From the NCBI GenBank assembly GCA_019359495.1, contig JAHHHF010000064.1, positions 1 to 64,000 on the forward strand: DNA of 64,000 bases. The letters run 5' to 3'. A model generated the notes under the pieces. That model ran no database searches, was not told the origin of the DNA, and saw nothing but the letters and a program-made list of their open reading frames with translations. Source of the stretch: Goleter apudmare HA4340-LM2 (GTDB lineage Bacteria > Cyanobacteriota > Cyanobacteriia > Cyanobacteriales > Nostocaceae). Shown here piece by piece: positions 1-7,703 of this stretch (within the stretch, counting starts at the first letter, position 1; each line of letters begins with the position of its first letter). Both the position numbers and the translations under genes were made by a program.

Positions 1-39
1 TTGGGCGCGTGTCAGGTTGCTGGGGTATGCTTTACTCAT
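1..39 (-). CDS. IS5-type transposase, N-terminal 13 codons (runs off the window)
   Basis: Reading the minus strand from the ATG at 39 gives MSKAYPSNLTRAQ. This is the usual beginning of IS5/IS1031-group transposases of cyanobacteria (a Y-PS-LT-x-AQ motif in the N-terminal DUF4096-like region). The gene continues beyond the left edge, so neither the catalytic DDE residues nor intactness can be judged. It points away from cobU. The identification rests on 13 residues plus the matching inverted repeat at 109-126. Confidence 0.7.
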   Translation of the reverse strand, partial: MSKAYPSNLTRAQ

Positions 40-126
40 GTCACTCTCTCGGTGCTGTTTATTATCTATTCACAGCTTATACTGAGAGAGCTTTTTTACA
101 CCCTTTCCGACTTTTCAAACATCCTC
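1..126 (-). mobile_element. Terminal part of an IS5-family insertion sequence
   Basis: The segment holds the transposase start and then an end sequence reading ACTTTTCAAACATCCTC up to base 126, directly followed by TTA (127-129). The same end sequence, with small differences, bounds a 290-bp element at 41039-41328 that has TTA on both sides. TNA target duplications are typical of the IS1031 group of IS5. The other end of this copy lies outside the window, so the duplication cannot be confirmed here. Confidence 0.7.
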
Positions 127-172
127 TTAGGTATTGCAACCCCGATTAATTAAAGATACTAAGGAAAAAGCT

Positions 173-730
173 TTGGGTAAAGTCATCTTAGTCACGGGTC
201 CAGCTAGGTCTGGTAAAAGTGAATGGGCGGAAATGCTGGCAATGCAGTCAGGGAAAGCTGTTGCTTACGTAGCCACAGCTACCGAAAACCCAGATGATGC
301 CGAGTGGCAAAAACGCATTCAAGAACATCAAAAACGCCGTCCTCAAGACTGGGTAACGCTCTCTGTACCGATGGAATTGTCTGCTACCTTGGCGGATGCG
401 AAACCGGATACTTGCCTTTTGGTTGATTCTTTAGGCACTTGGGTAGCGAATCTCTTGGCAGAAGATGAAGATAGCTGGGAAAATATCCTGGCAGAATTTT
501 TAGACACAGTGCAACTAGTCGCGGCTGATATGATATTCGTAGCAGAGGAGACGGGTTGGGGTGTAGTACCAGCTTATCCTCTTGGTCGCCAGTTCCGCGA
601 TCGCCTGGGTTCTCTGGTGCGTCAGTTGGGAGTTATTTGTGAAATTGTATATTTGGTTACTGGTGGTCATGTCCTCAACCTCAGCGCCCTTGGTTCACCT
701 CTCCCACCCAAAGGGAAAGCGGGGAGATAG
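173..730 (+). CDS. cobU: Adenosylcobinamide kinase / adenosylcobinamide-phosphate guanylyltransferase
   Basis: Bifunctional cytosolic enzyme of cobalamin nucleotide-loop assembly: it phosphorylates adenosylcobinamide and transfers GMP to it. The P-loop GPARSGKSEWAE lies directly at the N-terminus, followed by VAYVATA, a VDSLGTWVANLL segment and the C-terminal VTGGHVLNLS typical of CobU/CobP. I prefer the TTG at 173 (185 residues, the usual family length) because AAGGA lies 7 bases upstream; a TTG at 134 is also open. The last about 12 residues (GSPLPPKGKAGR) look like read-through into an intergenic repeat. An IS end lies only about 45 bases upstream, so the native promoter was probably displaced. 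Confidence 0.88.
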   Translation: MGKVILVTGPARSGKSEWAEMLAMQSGKAVAYVATATENPDDAEWQKRIQEHQKRRPQDWVTLSVPMELSATLADAKPDTCLLVDSLGTWVANLLAEDEDSWENILAEFLDTVQLVAADMIFVAEETGWGVVPAYPLGRQFRDRLGSLVRQLGVICEIVYLVTGGHVLNLSALGSPLPPKGKAGR

Positions 731-835
731 GGAAAAAATACTCTTTACCTATTGCCTATGCTCCATTCCCTATTCTTAATGCTTTATTTAACTTTCAACT
801 GCCAAAATAATACATCTAAAACCTAAAATTATGGT

Positions 836-1276
836 ATGGCAACCGAACAAGAAGTTAAACAATATCTTGCCTACTGGTTTCAGTTGGGTAAGAAGGTAGT
901 AGCAAGTAATGGTGCAGCAACCCTGTTGCCGCAACCAGTGCTGAAAGGCGATCGCTATAGCGAAGAATTTGAAGACTGCTGGCAGCAAATACTCTCACAG
1001 CAAGCTGGTGACTGCTACTTGGAGGGTACTGATGAAACCATAGCAGAACTACTGACGTCAGCATGGGAAATGCTACCATGCGGTCGCTGCGAAATGCCAA
1101 TCCCTTTGCGGAGCATTGGTATGCCAGCTTTGTCCTGTCCTTGCAATAGTTTACCTAACTGGCCTAACACCGAATTGCCAGCACCGAGAAGCCCTGTTAG
1201 TACCGAAGAGCAACTCATCGCAATACGCGATCGCCTTTTAGGTAAAATTTCTTCACCAAGTATTGTAGACAATTAA
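836..1276 (+). CDS. Conserved-type hypothetical protein
   Basis: A 146-residue soluble protein, not recognised beyond a resemblance to cyanobacterial proteins of unknown function. It starts MATEQEVKQYLAYWFQLGKKV, has two HIP1 sites in frame, and contains a cluster of cysteines in its second half (LPCGRCEMPIP and LSCPCNSL), which could bind a metal. It lies about 100 bases downstream of cobU on the same strand and is followed by a strong terminator, so the two may share a transcript. No signal peptide or membrane segment is seen. Confidence 0.7.
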   Translation: MATEQEVKQYLAYWFQLGKKVVASNGAATLLPQPVLKGDRYSEEFEDCWQQILSQQAGDCYLEGTDETIAELLTSAWEMLPCGRCEMPIPLRSIGMPALSCPCNSLPNWPNTELPAPRSPVSTEEQLIAIRDRLLGKISSPSIVDN

Positions 1277-1370
1277 ATTCGTCACACCAACTTTGTTTGT
1301 TATCCTTATTTTCTAGTAAGAACATACCCTAAAAGTAACAATCTTGATAGTTTTTGTAGTTTTGAAAACT

Positions 1371-1413
1371 AAAACATGCCCGCTTTCTTTAGGAAGTCGG
1401 GCATGTTTTTTTT
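1371..1413 (+). terminator. Rho-independent terminator
   Basis: AAAACATGCCCG and CGGGCATGTTTT form a perfect 12-bp stem around a 14-base loop, followed by further T residues (8 T in a row in all). It sits about 95 bases after the hypothetical gene ending at 1276. The A-rich 5' side could let it work in both directions. Confidence 0.9.
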
Positions 1414-1771
1414 ACCAATGTTTAAGATACATGAAAGAATTTAACTAAAACGGGAATACTACATAGCTGAACTCCTAGAAAGCATATTTGGAGTATTCTC
1501 CGTTTAAAGCTGGCAAAGTTTTAAGTACTATAGACTAATATTCAATTAAGCTAATACACATTCTATCGACGTATTTTACAGTAATTACACTTGCATAATT
1601 GTGCAACTATCACTTCTGAATATGGTGATTAAGTATGCACTAAATATCAGTGACTTATTTAGATAAGGCAGAGTATCTTCATAAACAAGCGAAGAGTTAA
1701 GCTGCCAAGAGCAGCAACAAACTACTAGCTGAATTAAACTCAAACAACCCTACTTTCAGGAGTCAAAAGTC
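1414..1771 (+). promoter_or_regulatory. AT-rich leader region upstream of the peptide-export locus
   Basis: There is no gene in this stretch. It must carry the promoter of the precursor genes, but I could not pick a convincing -35/-10 pair. Its end holds the ribosome binding site CAGGAG (1757-1762), 9 bases before the ATG of the first precursor. Confidence 0.4.
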
Positions 1772-1972
1772 ATGCAAGTTATCGAAAACAACGAGCTATT
1801 CACCGAAATCTCTGCTGAAGAATCTGCGATCATTAGTGGTGGTGATACACCCATTTACACAGCTTTCGCTTTTGATTGGAACAATCTATTTTACACTTTG
1901 GGAGTTGGTGCTTTCTTTGGTTTAAACCTCTTCCAACAAGCTGTAACCTCTTCTATTTTCCGCAAGTACTAA
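1772..1972 (+). CDS. Double-glycine-leader peptide precursor 1
   Basis: A 66-residue bacteriocin/microcin-type precursor. Residues 1-24 are a leader ending LFTEISAEESAIISGG, the pattern cleaved after Gly-Gly by C39 peptidases. The 42-residue core begins DTPIYTAFAF and contains FDWNNLFYTLGVGAFFG, an amphipathic/hydrophobic stretch, with a basic C-terminus (IFRKY). Precursor 3 carries a related FDW...LGVG segment. The start is supported by CAGGAG 9 bases upstream. The gene is first in a same-strand row with two more precursors, the PCAT exporter and an HlyD protein. The core has no Cys, so no lanthionine or disulfide is expected. Activity and target are unknown. Confidence 0.85.
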   Translation: MQVIENNELFTEISAEESAIISGGDTPIYTAFAFDWNNLFYTLGVGAFFGLNLFQQAVTSSIFRKY

Positions 1973-2084
1973 TAGACTGTTTTCAGTCTTTAGTTAATAA
2001 AACGTCTGATAAATTTAATGGAATTAATCCAAATTTTTCAGACTGGTGTAGGCATAATTTTTGCTTGACAAAGTAAGAATAATT

Positions 2085-2126
2085 AATCTAAATACTGGAA
2101 ATCTAAAAATATCCAGTATTTAGATT
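2085..2126 (+). promoter_or_regulatory. Perfect 15-bp hairpin between precursors 1 and 2
   Basis: AATCTAAATACTGGA (2085-2099) is exactly complementary to TCCAGTATTTAGATT (2112-2126) around a 12-base loop. No T-run follows, so it is not a classic terminator. It could stabilise or process the transcript so that precursor 1 is made in larger amounts than the exporter. That role is inferred. Confidence 0.7.
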
Positions 2127-2187
2127 CATGCCTTACTCAAAAATCATGGTAATGAATAGCAAACAACTAAATTGAGGTATGAAAGTA

Positions 2188-2430
2188 ATGCCAATAACAA
2201 ATAAAAGCTTACTTTTTACAGAGCTAACAACAGAAGAATCGGCAGCTATTAGTGGCGGAACTAGTAATAATATCTTTGAGTTATTGCAAATATTATTACC
2301 ACTTGTCTCTTCTTCAAGTTCAACTAATTCCCCTCCTCAACCTTATTCCCCATTTGTTTCACCACAATTCACTGGGGATCTATCAACAGCGTTTGCTCCT
2401 GTATCTGGTCTGACATTTTCGGTTTTTTAA
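2188..2430 (+). CDS. Double-glycine-leader peptide precursor 2
   Basis: An 80-residue precursor from ATG 2188 (83 from the alternative ATG at 2179). The leader ends LFTELTTEESAAISGG. The 56-residue core starts TSNNIFELLQILLPLV, then runs into a low-complexity Ser/Pro-rich region (SSSSSTNSPPQPYSPF) and ends LTFSVF. I chose ATG 2188 because GAGG (2174-2177) is 10 bases before it, whereas it almost touches the ATG at 2179. The core shares no obvious sequence with precursors 1 and 3, so the same exporter may handle different products. It is probably cleaved by the C39 domain of the exporter downstream. Confidence 0.82.
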   Translation: MPITNKSLLFTELTTEESAAISGGTSNNIFELLQILLPLVSSSSSTNSPPQPYSPFVSPQFTGDLSTAFAPVSGLTFSVF

Positions 2431-2439
2431 TTAATTTTT

Positions 2440-2500
2440 CTGGCTCTATTCCTATGTTAATGTTACTTGAAGTAAACCATAAAATATTCAATAGAGCCAG
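2440..2500 (+). promoter_or_regulatory. Long-loop hairpin between precursors 2 and 3
   Basis: CTGGCTCTATT (2440-2450) pairs perfectly with AATAGAGCCAG (2490-2500) around a 39-base loop. It lies 9 bases after the stop codon of precursor 2. Together with the hairpin at 2085-2126 it means every gap between precursor genes contains a stem. The function (attenuation, mRNA stability) is inferred. Confidence 0.65.
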
Positions 2501-2542
2501 TTATTTCTGTTGCACAATATAGCTTCAAAATATAATCTCAGC

Positions 2543-2794
2543 ATGGAAAGTATAAACCAAATTTTTACAGAAATCACTTCAGAGGAAGCAGCCTCTGTAA
2601 CCGGAGGATTAAGGGTAAGTTTTGACTGGGATACTTACTTTTTTATTTTAGGTGTTGGTGTTTTATTAGGTAATCCTGGACTTACTCCAGAAGAGATCCA
2701 GTTTGCTTGGGAGTCAGCATTTGTATTTGAAAGTAGATCACGTCCTCAACAAAGAAGAGGTCAGCAACGCTTCAATCGTGGGCGATTTTTTTGA
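2543..2794 (+). CDS. Double-glycine-leader peptide precursor 3
   Basis: An 83-residue precursor from ATG 2543; an in-frame TTG at 2510 would add 11 residues that leaders of this type do not have. The leader is MESINQIFTEITSEEAASVTGG. The 61-residue core begins LRVSFDWDTYFFILGVGVLLG, close to the FDWNNLFYTLGVGAFFG of precursor 1, and ends in a strongly basic Arg/Gln-rich tail (RPQQRRGQQRFNRGRFF). A hydrophobic front with a cationic tail fits a membrane-active peptide, but that is an inference. The exporter gene starts 37 bases downstream. Confidence 0.82.
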   Translation: MESINQIFTEITSEEAASVTGGLRVSFDWDTYFFILGVGVLLGNPGLTPEEIQFAWESAFVFESRSRPQQRRGQQRFNRGRFF

Positions 2795-2831
2795 TGAGTG
2801 ACAGATAAATCAAAGCACGCATTCAATTTTT

Positions 2832-4982
2832 ATGAAATACCATCATGTTGCACAACACAGTGAAGAAGATTGCGGTGCTGCTTGTCTGGCATCGGTAGCT
2901 AAATATCATGGGCGCAATTTCACCATCAGTCATATTCGAGAAGCCGTAGGAACAGGACAATTTGGAACTACTTTATTAGGACTAAAACGGGGTGCGGAAA
3001 CATTAGGTTTTAATGCTCGGACAGTTAAAACCTCCCCAGAAGTTTTGAATCGGATTAATGAAGCACCTCTACCAGCGATTATTCACTGGAAAGGTCATCA
3101 TTGGGTGGTTTTGTATGGCAAGAAAGGGAAAAAGTGCGTAATTGCTGACCCATCTGTAGGGATTCGTTATCTGTCTAAAACAGAACTAGCTGATGGTTGG
3201 ACAGATTGGTTGATGCTTTTATTGCAACCAGATACCGCACGATTTAACGCTCAAGAAGGTGAACATGTTGGTGGGTTTTGGCGTTTCTTCAAACGGATAT
3301 GGGATTTCCGTGCCATTTTAGCTCAAGCATTACCCCTCAACTTATTATTAGGGGTGCTTTCTTTAGCCTCTCCTTTTTTGTTACAAATTCTCACTGATGA
3401 TGTGCTAGTTAGGGGTGATACCAAGCTGCTGACTACTATGGCGATCGCTGTCGTAGTGATGAATGTTATTTCTAGTAGCCTTTCTTGGGTACAATCTAAC
3501 TTAATTGCTCACTTTGCTCAACGTCTACAGTTGGGTTTGGTATTAGAATTTGGACGGCAAATTTTACAATTACCTCTGGCTTATTACGAAGCTCGCCGTA
3601 GTGGAGAAATTGTCAGCCGCCTGCGAGATATTGACCAAATAAATCAGTTAGTCTCTCAAGTCGTTGTTACTTTACCAAGTAAATTTTTTATCGCCATAAT
3701 TTCTTTTGGTCTTATGGCTTTTTATAGTTGGAAGCTAACCATAGTAGCCTTGTTTGTCGCTATAGCGATGACATTATCTACTATTGTTTTTCAACCTATG
3801 CTACAACGAAAAACACGTGGTGTGTTAGTGACAGAGGCAGAGGCTCAAGGTGTTTTAGTAGAGACATTTAAAGGTGCGCTCACTCTCAAAACAACCACAG
3901 CATCACCTCAATTTTTAGATGAATTGCAAATCCGCTTTGGTCAAATTTCTAGCCTGACACTAAGTACTATTCAAATTGGTATTAATAATAATACTTTTTC
4001 TACTTTAGTTTCTGGTATTGGTAGCATTGCATTGCTTTGGTTTGGTGGCAATTTGGTGATTAATCCATCTGAAAACCTCAGCATCGGTCAGTTGCTAGCG
4101 TTCAATTCGATGAATAATAACTTTGTCGGTTTAATTTCTACTGTAATTACTTTTGTCGATGAATTTACCCGTGCTAAAACTGCCACGCAGCGCCTGACAG
4201 AGGTGATAGATGCGACACCAGAAAATCAAGGTGATGGCAAAAAACCTTTTGCTAAAATTTCAGAAGATGGTGATATTGTTTGCCACAAAGTTAACTTTCA
4301 TTATGCTGGTCGAGTTGATTTATTAGAAGAATTTTCATTAACTATTCCTGGTGGTCAAGTTGTCGCTGTCATTGGCAAATCAGGTTGTGGTAAAAGTACC
4401 TTAGCTAAGTTAATTTCTGGTTTATATCCCTTACAATCTGGCAATATCCGCATCGGACTTTACAATTTAGAAGACTTATCTCTCAATTGTCTCCGTCAAC
4501 AAGTAATTTTAGTTCCTCAAGATGCTCATTTTTGGAGTCGTTCCATAGTTGAAAACTTCCGTTTAGGAGCACCATACGTGAGCTTTGAGCAGATTGTCAG
4601 AGCTTGCCAAATTGCTGATGCAGATGAATTTATTAGTAAGCTACCTGACAAATATCAAACTATCTTAGGGGAGTTTGGAGCTAATATTTCTGGTGGACAA
4701 CGTCAACGCTTGGCAATTGCAAGAGCGATTGTTACAGAGCCACCAGTACTAATTTTAGATGAATCTACTAGTGGTCTTGATCCAGTAAGTGAAGCGCAAG
4801 TTTTAGATCGATTGTTTCAGCATCGTCGAGGTAAAACTACGATTTTAATTACTCACCGTCCTAAAGTAATTAATCGAGCAGATTGGATTGTGATGTTAGA
4901 CCAAGGAAAGCTAAAAACTCACGGCTCTTTGGCTAAATTACGTTCTCAACCCGGAGAACATTTGGATTTTTTAAATACTTAA
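2832..4982 (+). CDS. Peptidase-containing ABC transporter (C39 peptidase, membrane and ATPase domains)
   Basis: A 716-residue inner-membrane exporter that cleaves double-glycine leaders and pumps out the peptide. The N-terminal C39 domain has Cys14 (EEDCGAACLAS), His90 (GHHWVVLYG) and Asp106 (ADPS), the expected catalytic triad. A six-helix membrane domain covers roughly residues 160-440. The ATPase has Walker A GKSGCGKST near 515, ISGGQRQR near 620 and Walker B VLILDEST near 640. Length and domain order are normal for the PCAT/NHLM/SunT group. It lies directly after three precursor genes with matching leaders and is followed within 41 bases by an HlyD partner. All key residues are present, so it looks functional. 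Confidence 0.93.
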   Translation: MKYHHVAQHSEEDCGAACLASVAKYHGRNFTISHIREAVGTGQFGTTLLGLKRGAETLGFNARTVKTSPEVLNRINEAPLPAIIHWKGHHWVVLYGKKGKKCVIADPSVGIRYLSKTELADGWTDWLMLLLQPDTARFNAQEGEHVGGFWRFFKRIWDFRAILAQALPLNLLLGVLSLASPFLLQILTDDVLVRGDTKLLTTMAIAVVVMNVISSSLSWVQSNLIAHFAQRLQLGLVLEFGRQILQLPLAYYEARRSGEIVSRLRDIDQINQLVSQVVVTLPSKFFIAIISFGLMAFYSWKLTIVALFVAIAMTLSTIVFQPMLQRKTRGVLVTEAEAQGVLVETFKGALTLKTTTASPQFLDELQIRFGQISSLTLSTIQIGINNNTFSTLVSGIGSIALLWFGGNLVINPSENLSIGQLLAFNSMNNNFVGLISTVITFVDEFTRAKTATQRLTEVIDATPENQGDGKKPFAKISEDGDIVCHKVNFHYAGRVDLLEEFSLTIPGGQVVAVIGKSGCGKSTLAKLISGLYPLQSGNIRIGLYNLEDLSLNCLRQQVILVPQDAHFWSRSIVENFRLGAPYVSFEQIVRACQIADADEFISKLPDKYQTILGEFGANISGGQRQRLAIARAIVTEPPVLILDESTSGLDPVSEAQVLDRLFQHRRGKTTILITHRPKVINRADWIVMLDQGKLKTHGSLAKLRSQPGEHLDFLNT

Positions 4983-5023
4983 TTCCATCGTCTCCCCAAC
5001 GAATAGATAATGTTCAGGTATTT

Positions 5024-6436
5024 ATGCTCTACACCCAAAATCAAAAAATTCTTCCCCCTGTTCAGAGTCATGAATTTCTTCCTCCTGTTAGCCGTTGGAC
5101 ATCCTTAGCGGGAATATTTCTGATTGCTAGTATTGGTGCTGGAATTGGACTCTCTTCATGGATTAAATATGATGTCACAGTGAAAGCGTCTGCGACTGTC
5201 CGTCCTATTGGTGATACCCGCCTAGTCCAGCCAAACATGGAGGGAACTGTTAAAGACATCTTGGTTAAAGAAAATCAAGTTGTTAAACAGGGAGATATGA
5301 TTGCTTTCTTAGAAACTGAACAACTGCAAATTAAAAAAAGTCAAGTTTTAGGAAACATCCAACAGGGTAATTTACAGTTAGGGCAAATTGACGCCCAAGT
5401 TAACAGCTTAGACACTCAAATTCTGGCTGAACAAAGAGTGATTGAGCGCACAGTTACTGTGGCTGAGTCAGATTTAGTACGTAATCAGAGAGAATATCAA
5501 GAACGGCAAATTAACACTCAAAGTGAATTGCAAGCAGCAGAAGCCAACTTGCAAAAATCTCATGCTGGTTTACAAAAGGCTCATGCTGATTTAAACTTTG
5601 CTAAATTAGACCGCGATCGCTATGAGCAACTTTCGCAAACAGGAGCTGTAGGTCGGCGGGAATATGAGCAGAAAAAGCTCATTGTTGACCAGTCACAAGC
5701 AATAGTTGAATCTGAACAAAAAGCCGTTGAAATTGCGAAATCTAAGGTTGATTCAGCAAAAGCTGCTGTCAATCCGACAAAAGCAACAGTAAATATAGCT
5801 AAAGACCGGATTGCTCAAGAAACAGCTAGAGGAGAAGCAAATATTGCCATATTACGCAAAGAACGGCAAGCTTTAATTCAGCGCCGAGTTGATATGGAAA
5901 ATCAACTTAATCAATCTCGCAAGGAAATTCAACAAATAGAAAGTCAACTCAGAAATAGTGTCATTCGTGCCACCAGTGATGGTATTATTCTCAAACTAAA
6001 TTTAAGAAATGCTGGTCAAGTAGTGCGTCTGAGCGAACCAATTGCAGAGATTGTACCTCAAGATGCACCTTTAGTAATTAAAGCTGCAATTCCCACTGCT
6101 GAAATTAAAAATGTTGTAGCCAATCAAAAAGTCCAATTGCGAGTTAACGCCTGTCCCTACCCAGATTACGGGACTCTTAATGGTGTTGTAAAAGCTATTT
6201 CCCCAGATGTAATTACACCTCAAAACAACAATTCTGGTGAGACAACACCAACTTCTGCAAATTCGGCTCCCAGCTATTTTGAAGTGACGATTCAACCAGA
6301 AAGTCTAAAATTTGGCAATAGCAGTCACGAATGTCGTATCCAATCAGGTATGGATGCACAAGCTGATATTATTTCCAGACAAGAAACTGCTATACAATTT
6401 ATGCTGAGGAAGGCAAGATTAATCACAGATTTATAG
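5024..6436 (+). CDS. HlyD-family membrane fusion protein
   Basis: A 470-residue periplasmic adaptor that links the ABC exporter to an outer-membrane channel. One membrane helix near residues 26-46 (LAGIFLIASIGAGIG) is followed by a half-lipoyl motif (VQPNMEGTVKDILVKENQVV), a long alpha-helical hairpin region rich in Gln/Glu/Lys/Ala (about 90-310), the second lipoyl half (IRATSDGIILKLNLRNAGQVV) and a beta-barrel region. It follows the transporter gene by 41 bases, surely the same operon. No TolC-like outer-membrane gene is present here, so a shared channel elsewhere is likely. Confidence 0.92.
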   Translation: MLYTQNQKILPPVQSHEFLPPVSRWTSLAGIFLIASIGAGIGLSSWIKYDVTVKASATVRPIGDTRLVQPNMEGTVKDILVKENQVVKQGDMIAFLETEQLQIKKSQVLGNIQQGNLQLGQIDAQVNSLDTQILAEQRVIERTVTVAESDLVRNQREYQERQINTQSELQAAEANLQKSHAGLQKAHADLNFAKLDRDRYEQLSQTGAVGRREYEQKKLIVDQSQAIVESEQKAVEIAKSKVDSAKAAVNPTKATVNIAKDRIAQETARGEANIAILRKERQALIQRRVDMENQLNQSRKEIQQIESQLRNSVIRATSDGIILKLNLRNAGQVVRLSEPIAEIVPQDAPLVIKAAIPTAEIKNVVANQKVQLRVNACPYPDYGTLNGVVKAISPDVITPQNNNSGETTPTSANSAPSYFEVTIQPESLKFGNSSHECRIQSGMDAQADIISRQETAIQFMLRKARLITDL

Positions 6437-6461
6437 AAAGTCGGTGAGAAATTTTGAATTG

Positions 6462-6620
6462 TTAACCCCCTCCCTGCATTTCTTCAATCTCAAATAAGCT
6501 AATTAATACCCCCGCCAAGGGAATAGATAAGAAAACTCCCAGCAATCCTGCAACCTTTGCTCCTACTAATAAGGCAGATCGCCTTAACCACGCTTTGGGT
6601 TGAGATGGCAAAATCTCTAG
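6462..6620 (-). pseudogene. C-terminal fragment of an AI-2E-family transporter
   Basis: On the minus strand an open stretch of 52 codons reads EILPSQPKAWLRRSAL, GVFLSIPLAGVLISLFEIEE and MQGGG-stop. This resembles the end of AI-2E (UPF0118/YdiK-type) membrane permeases. A TAA lies just upstream in frame and nothing else of the gene is seen, so this is a relic. It is convergent with the export operon and too short to be listed as a functional gene. Confidence 0.55.
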
Positions 6621-6780
6621 TTAGGACTCATGATGTTAATAATGCTGTAATTATTCACTCGGATTCATAACCCAATTTCCAAAAAATTAACTGTAAAGTA
6701 GATTGCTTTTTTATAATTTTTACAGGTTTAACCTATGGAATATCTGGGGATCTTTATAAATCATTCATAATTAAAAGTTA

Positions 6781-6885
6781 GTGGATGAGCTGGAAGCCGA
6801 AGCTGGTTATTATGGTGCGCCAAAACCAGAAAAAACTGCCAGAAAGCTATTCTCTGAAGGACGAGAATATGTACCTGTAGGTTAG
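6781..6885 (+). pseudogene. Short open remnant of unknown origin
   Basis: A 34-codon stretch (VDELEAEAGYYGAPKPEKTA and so on, ending EYVPVG-stop) has protein-like composition but no good start and a stop codon three codons upstream. I do not recognise it. The surrounding 6621-7150 is AT-rich and otherwise empty, so it is probably the tail of a decayed gene. Confidence 0.3.
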
Positions 6886-7154
6886 TTCATTGGTCTAGCA
6901 AATTTGTTTTGTATAGAACACCAATTTCGTGATTTAAAACCTATCTATCCAGTTGCTTATTGACTTACTAACACTGGCATATTAGTAACTAAAAGCTGAA
7001 ACATTTTGTCGTCTGGATAGACATAAAGTTTTTACATTCCTGAATTGGTGCTCTATTTGTAATGGTTGGTTAGTCTGGGTTGGTGACTGTTAACTGTTGA
7101 ATTTTAGCAGTTGACAGCCACTATCAGTTTTTACTCTCCTCATAGGTGGTTATC

Positions 7155-7220
7155 ATGCAGCTACAAAGCATTCTTACCTATCTGTGGAGCTTGATTCCAA
7201 TTATGTGCATGCCCCTACTC
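7155..7220 (+). pseudogene. Possible detached 5' end of the SagB-like gene
   Basis: ATG 7155 has a good ribosome binding site (AGGTGG, 7144-7149) and encodes MQLQSILTYLWSLIP followed by a few residues, then runs into the 102-bp inverted-repeat element at 7221. The frame downstream of the element (from 7320) encodes nitroreductase-like sequence lacking a start. The two pieces plausibly were one gene, but I cannot prove that the first one belongs to it. Confidence 0.4.
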
Positions 7221-7322
7221 ATACCAATTCACCGAAATCTTGATACACATAGATTTTTCGTAGGGGTGCGGTCTCCGCACCCTCTCCAACGTATTAGTAT
7301 GATTATTAAAGTGAAATAGTAT
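7221..7322. repeat. Miniature inverted-repeat element (about 102 bp)
   Basis: The ends ATACCAATTCAC... and ...GTGAAATAGTAT are imperfect inverted repeats (18 of 26 bases agree over the terminal 26). The middle holds a perfect hairpin GGGTGCGG-TCT-CCGCACCC (around 7264-7282), a motif common between Nostoc genes. It brings stop codons into all relevant reading and separates 7155-7220 from the open frame at 7320. No clear target duplication was found. Confidence 0.6.
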
Positions 7323-7703
7323 CAGCCATCTTTATTTAAACTTTATCCAAAATTTTATAGAAGGCTGAAATTAAATCTCAATAATCCAATCCACGCTTTT
7401 ATCAGCTTAACCAGTGCTGTTACCCTAGAAAAGTTATATAAAGATAGTTCCTATAAATTAAGAGTAAATCCGTCAGCATGTGCTCTATATCCTACAGAAG
7501 TTTATGTACAGATTCGTGGGATTCAGGGAATATTAAATAGCATATACTATCTAGAAGTTGAGAATAATTGTCTAACACTTATCTATGAATTAATTGATGA
7601 TGGATTAGAGGGTTATATTATACCGGGTAAAAGTATCAATGGATTCATTTTTTTAATTAGTTGTGTTTATTATAGGTCTAGCTGGAAATACAAAGATAGG
7701 AGC
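7320..7703 (+). pseudogene. Coding sequence 5' of the SagB-like ORF, without a start codon
   Basis: This stretch is open in the frame of the gene that continues to 8930 and has clear coding character: LYPKFYRRLKLNLNNP, then RVNPSACALYPTEVYV, then DDGLEGYIIPGK. The PSA-x-ALYPTEVYV motif is the hallmark of SagB/McbC-type FMN dehydrogenases (normally PSAGALYP; here Cys replaces Gly). A TAG at 7317-7319 and the inserted element cut it off from any upstream start. So the first nitroreductase domain begins here, not at the ATG at 7704. Confidence 0.7.

Noticed and set aside
2179-2187. ATG 2179 as start of precursor 2
   Set aside because: The Shine-Dalgarno GAGG almost touches it; ATG 2188 has proper spacing.
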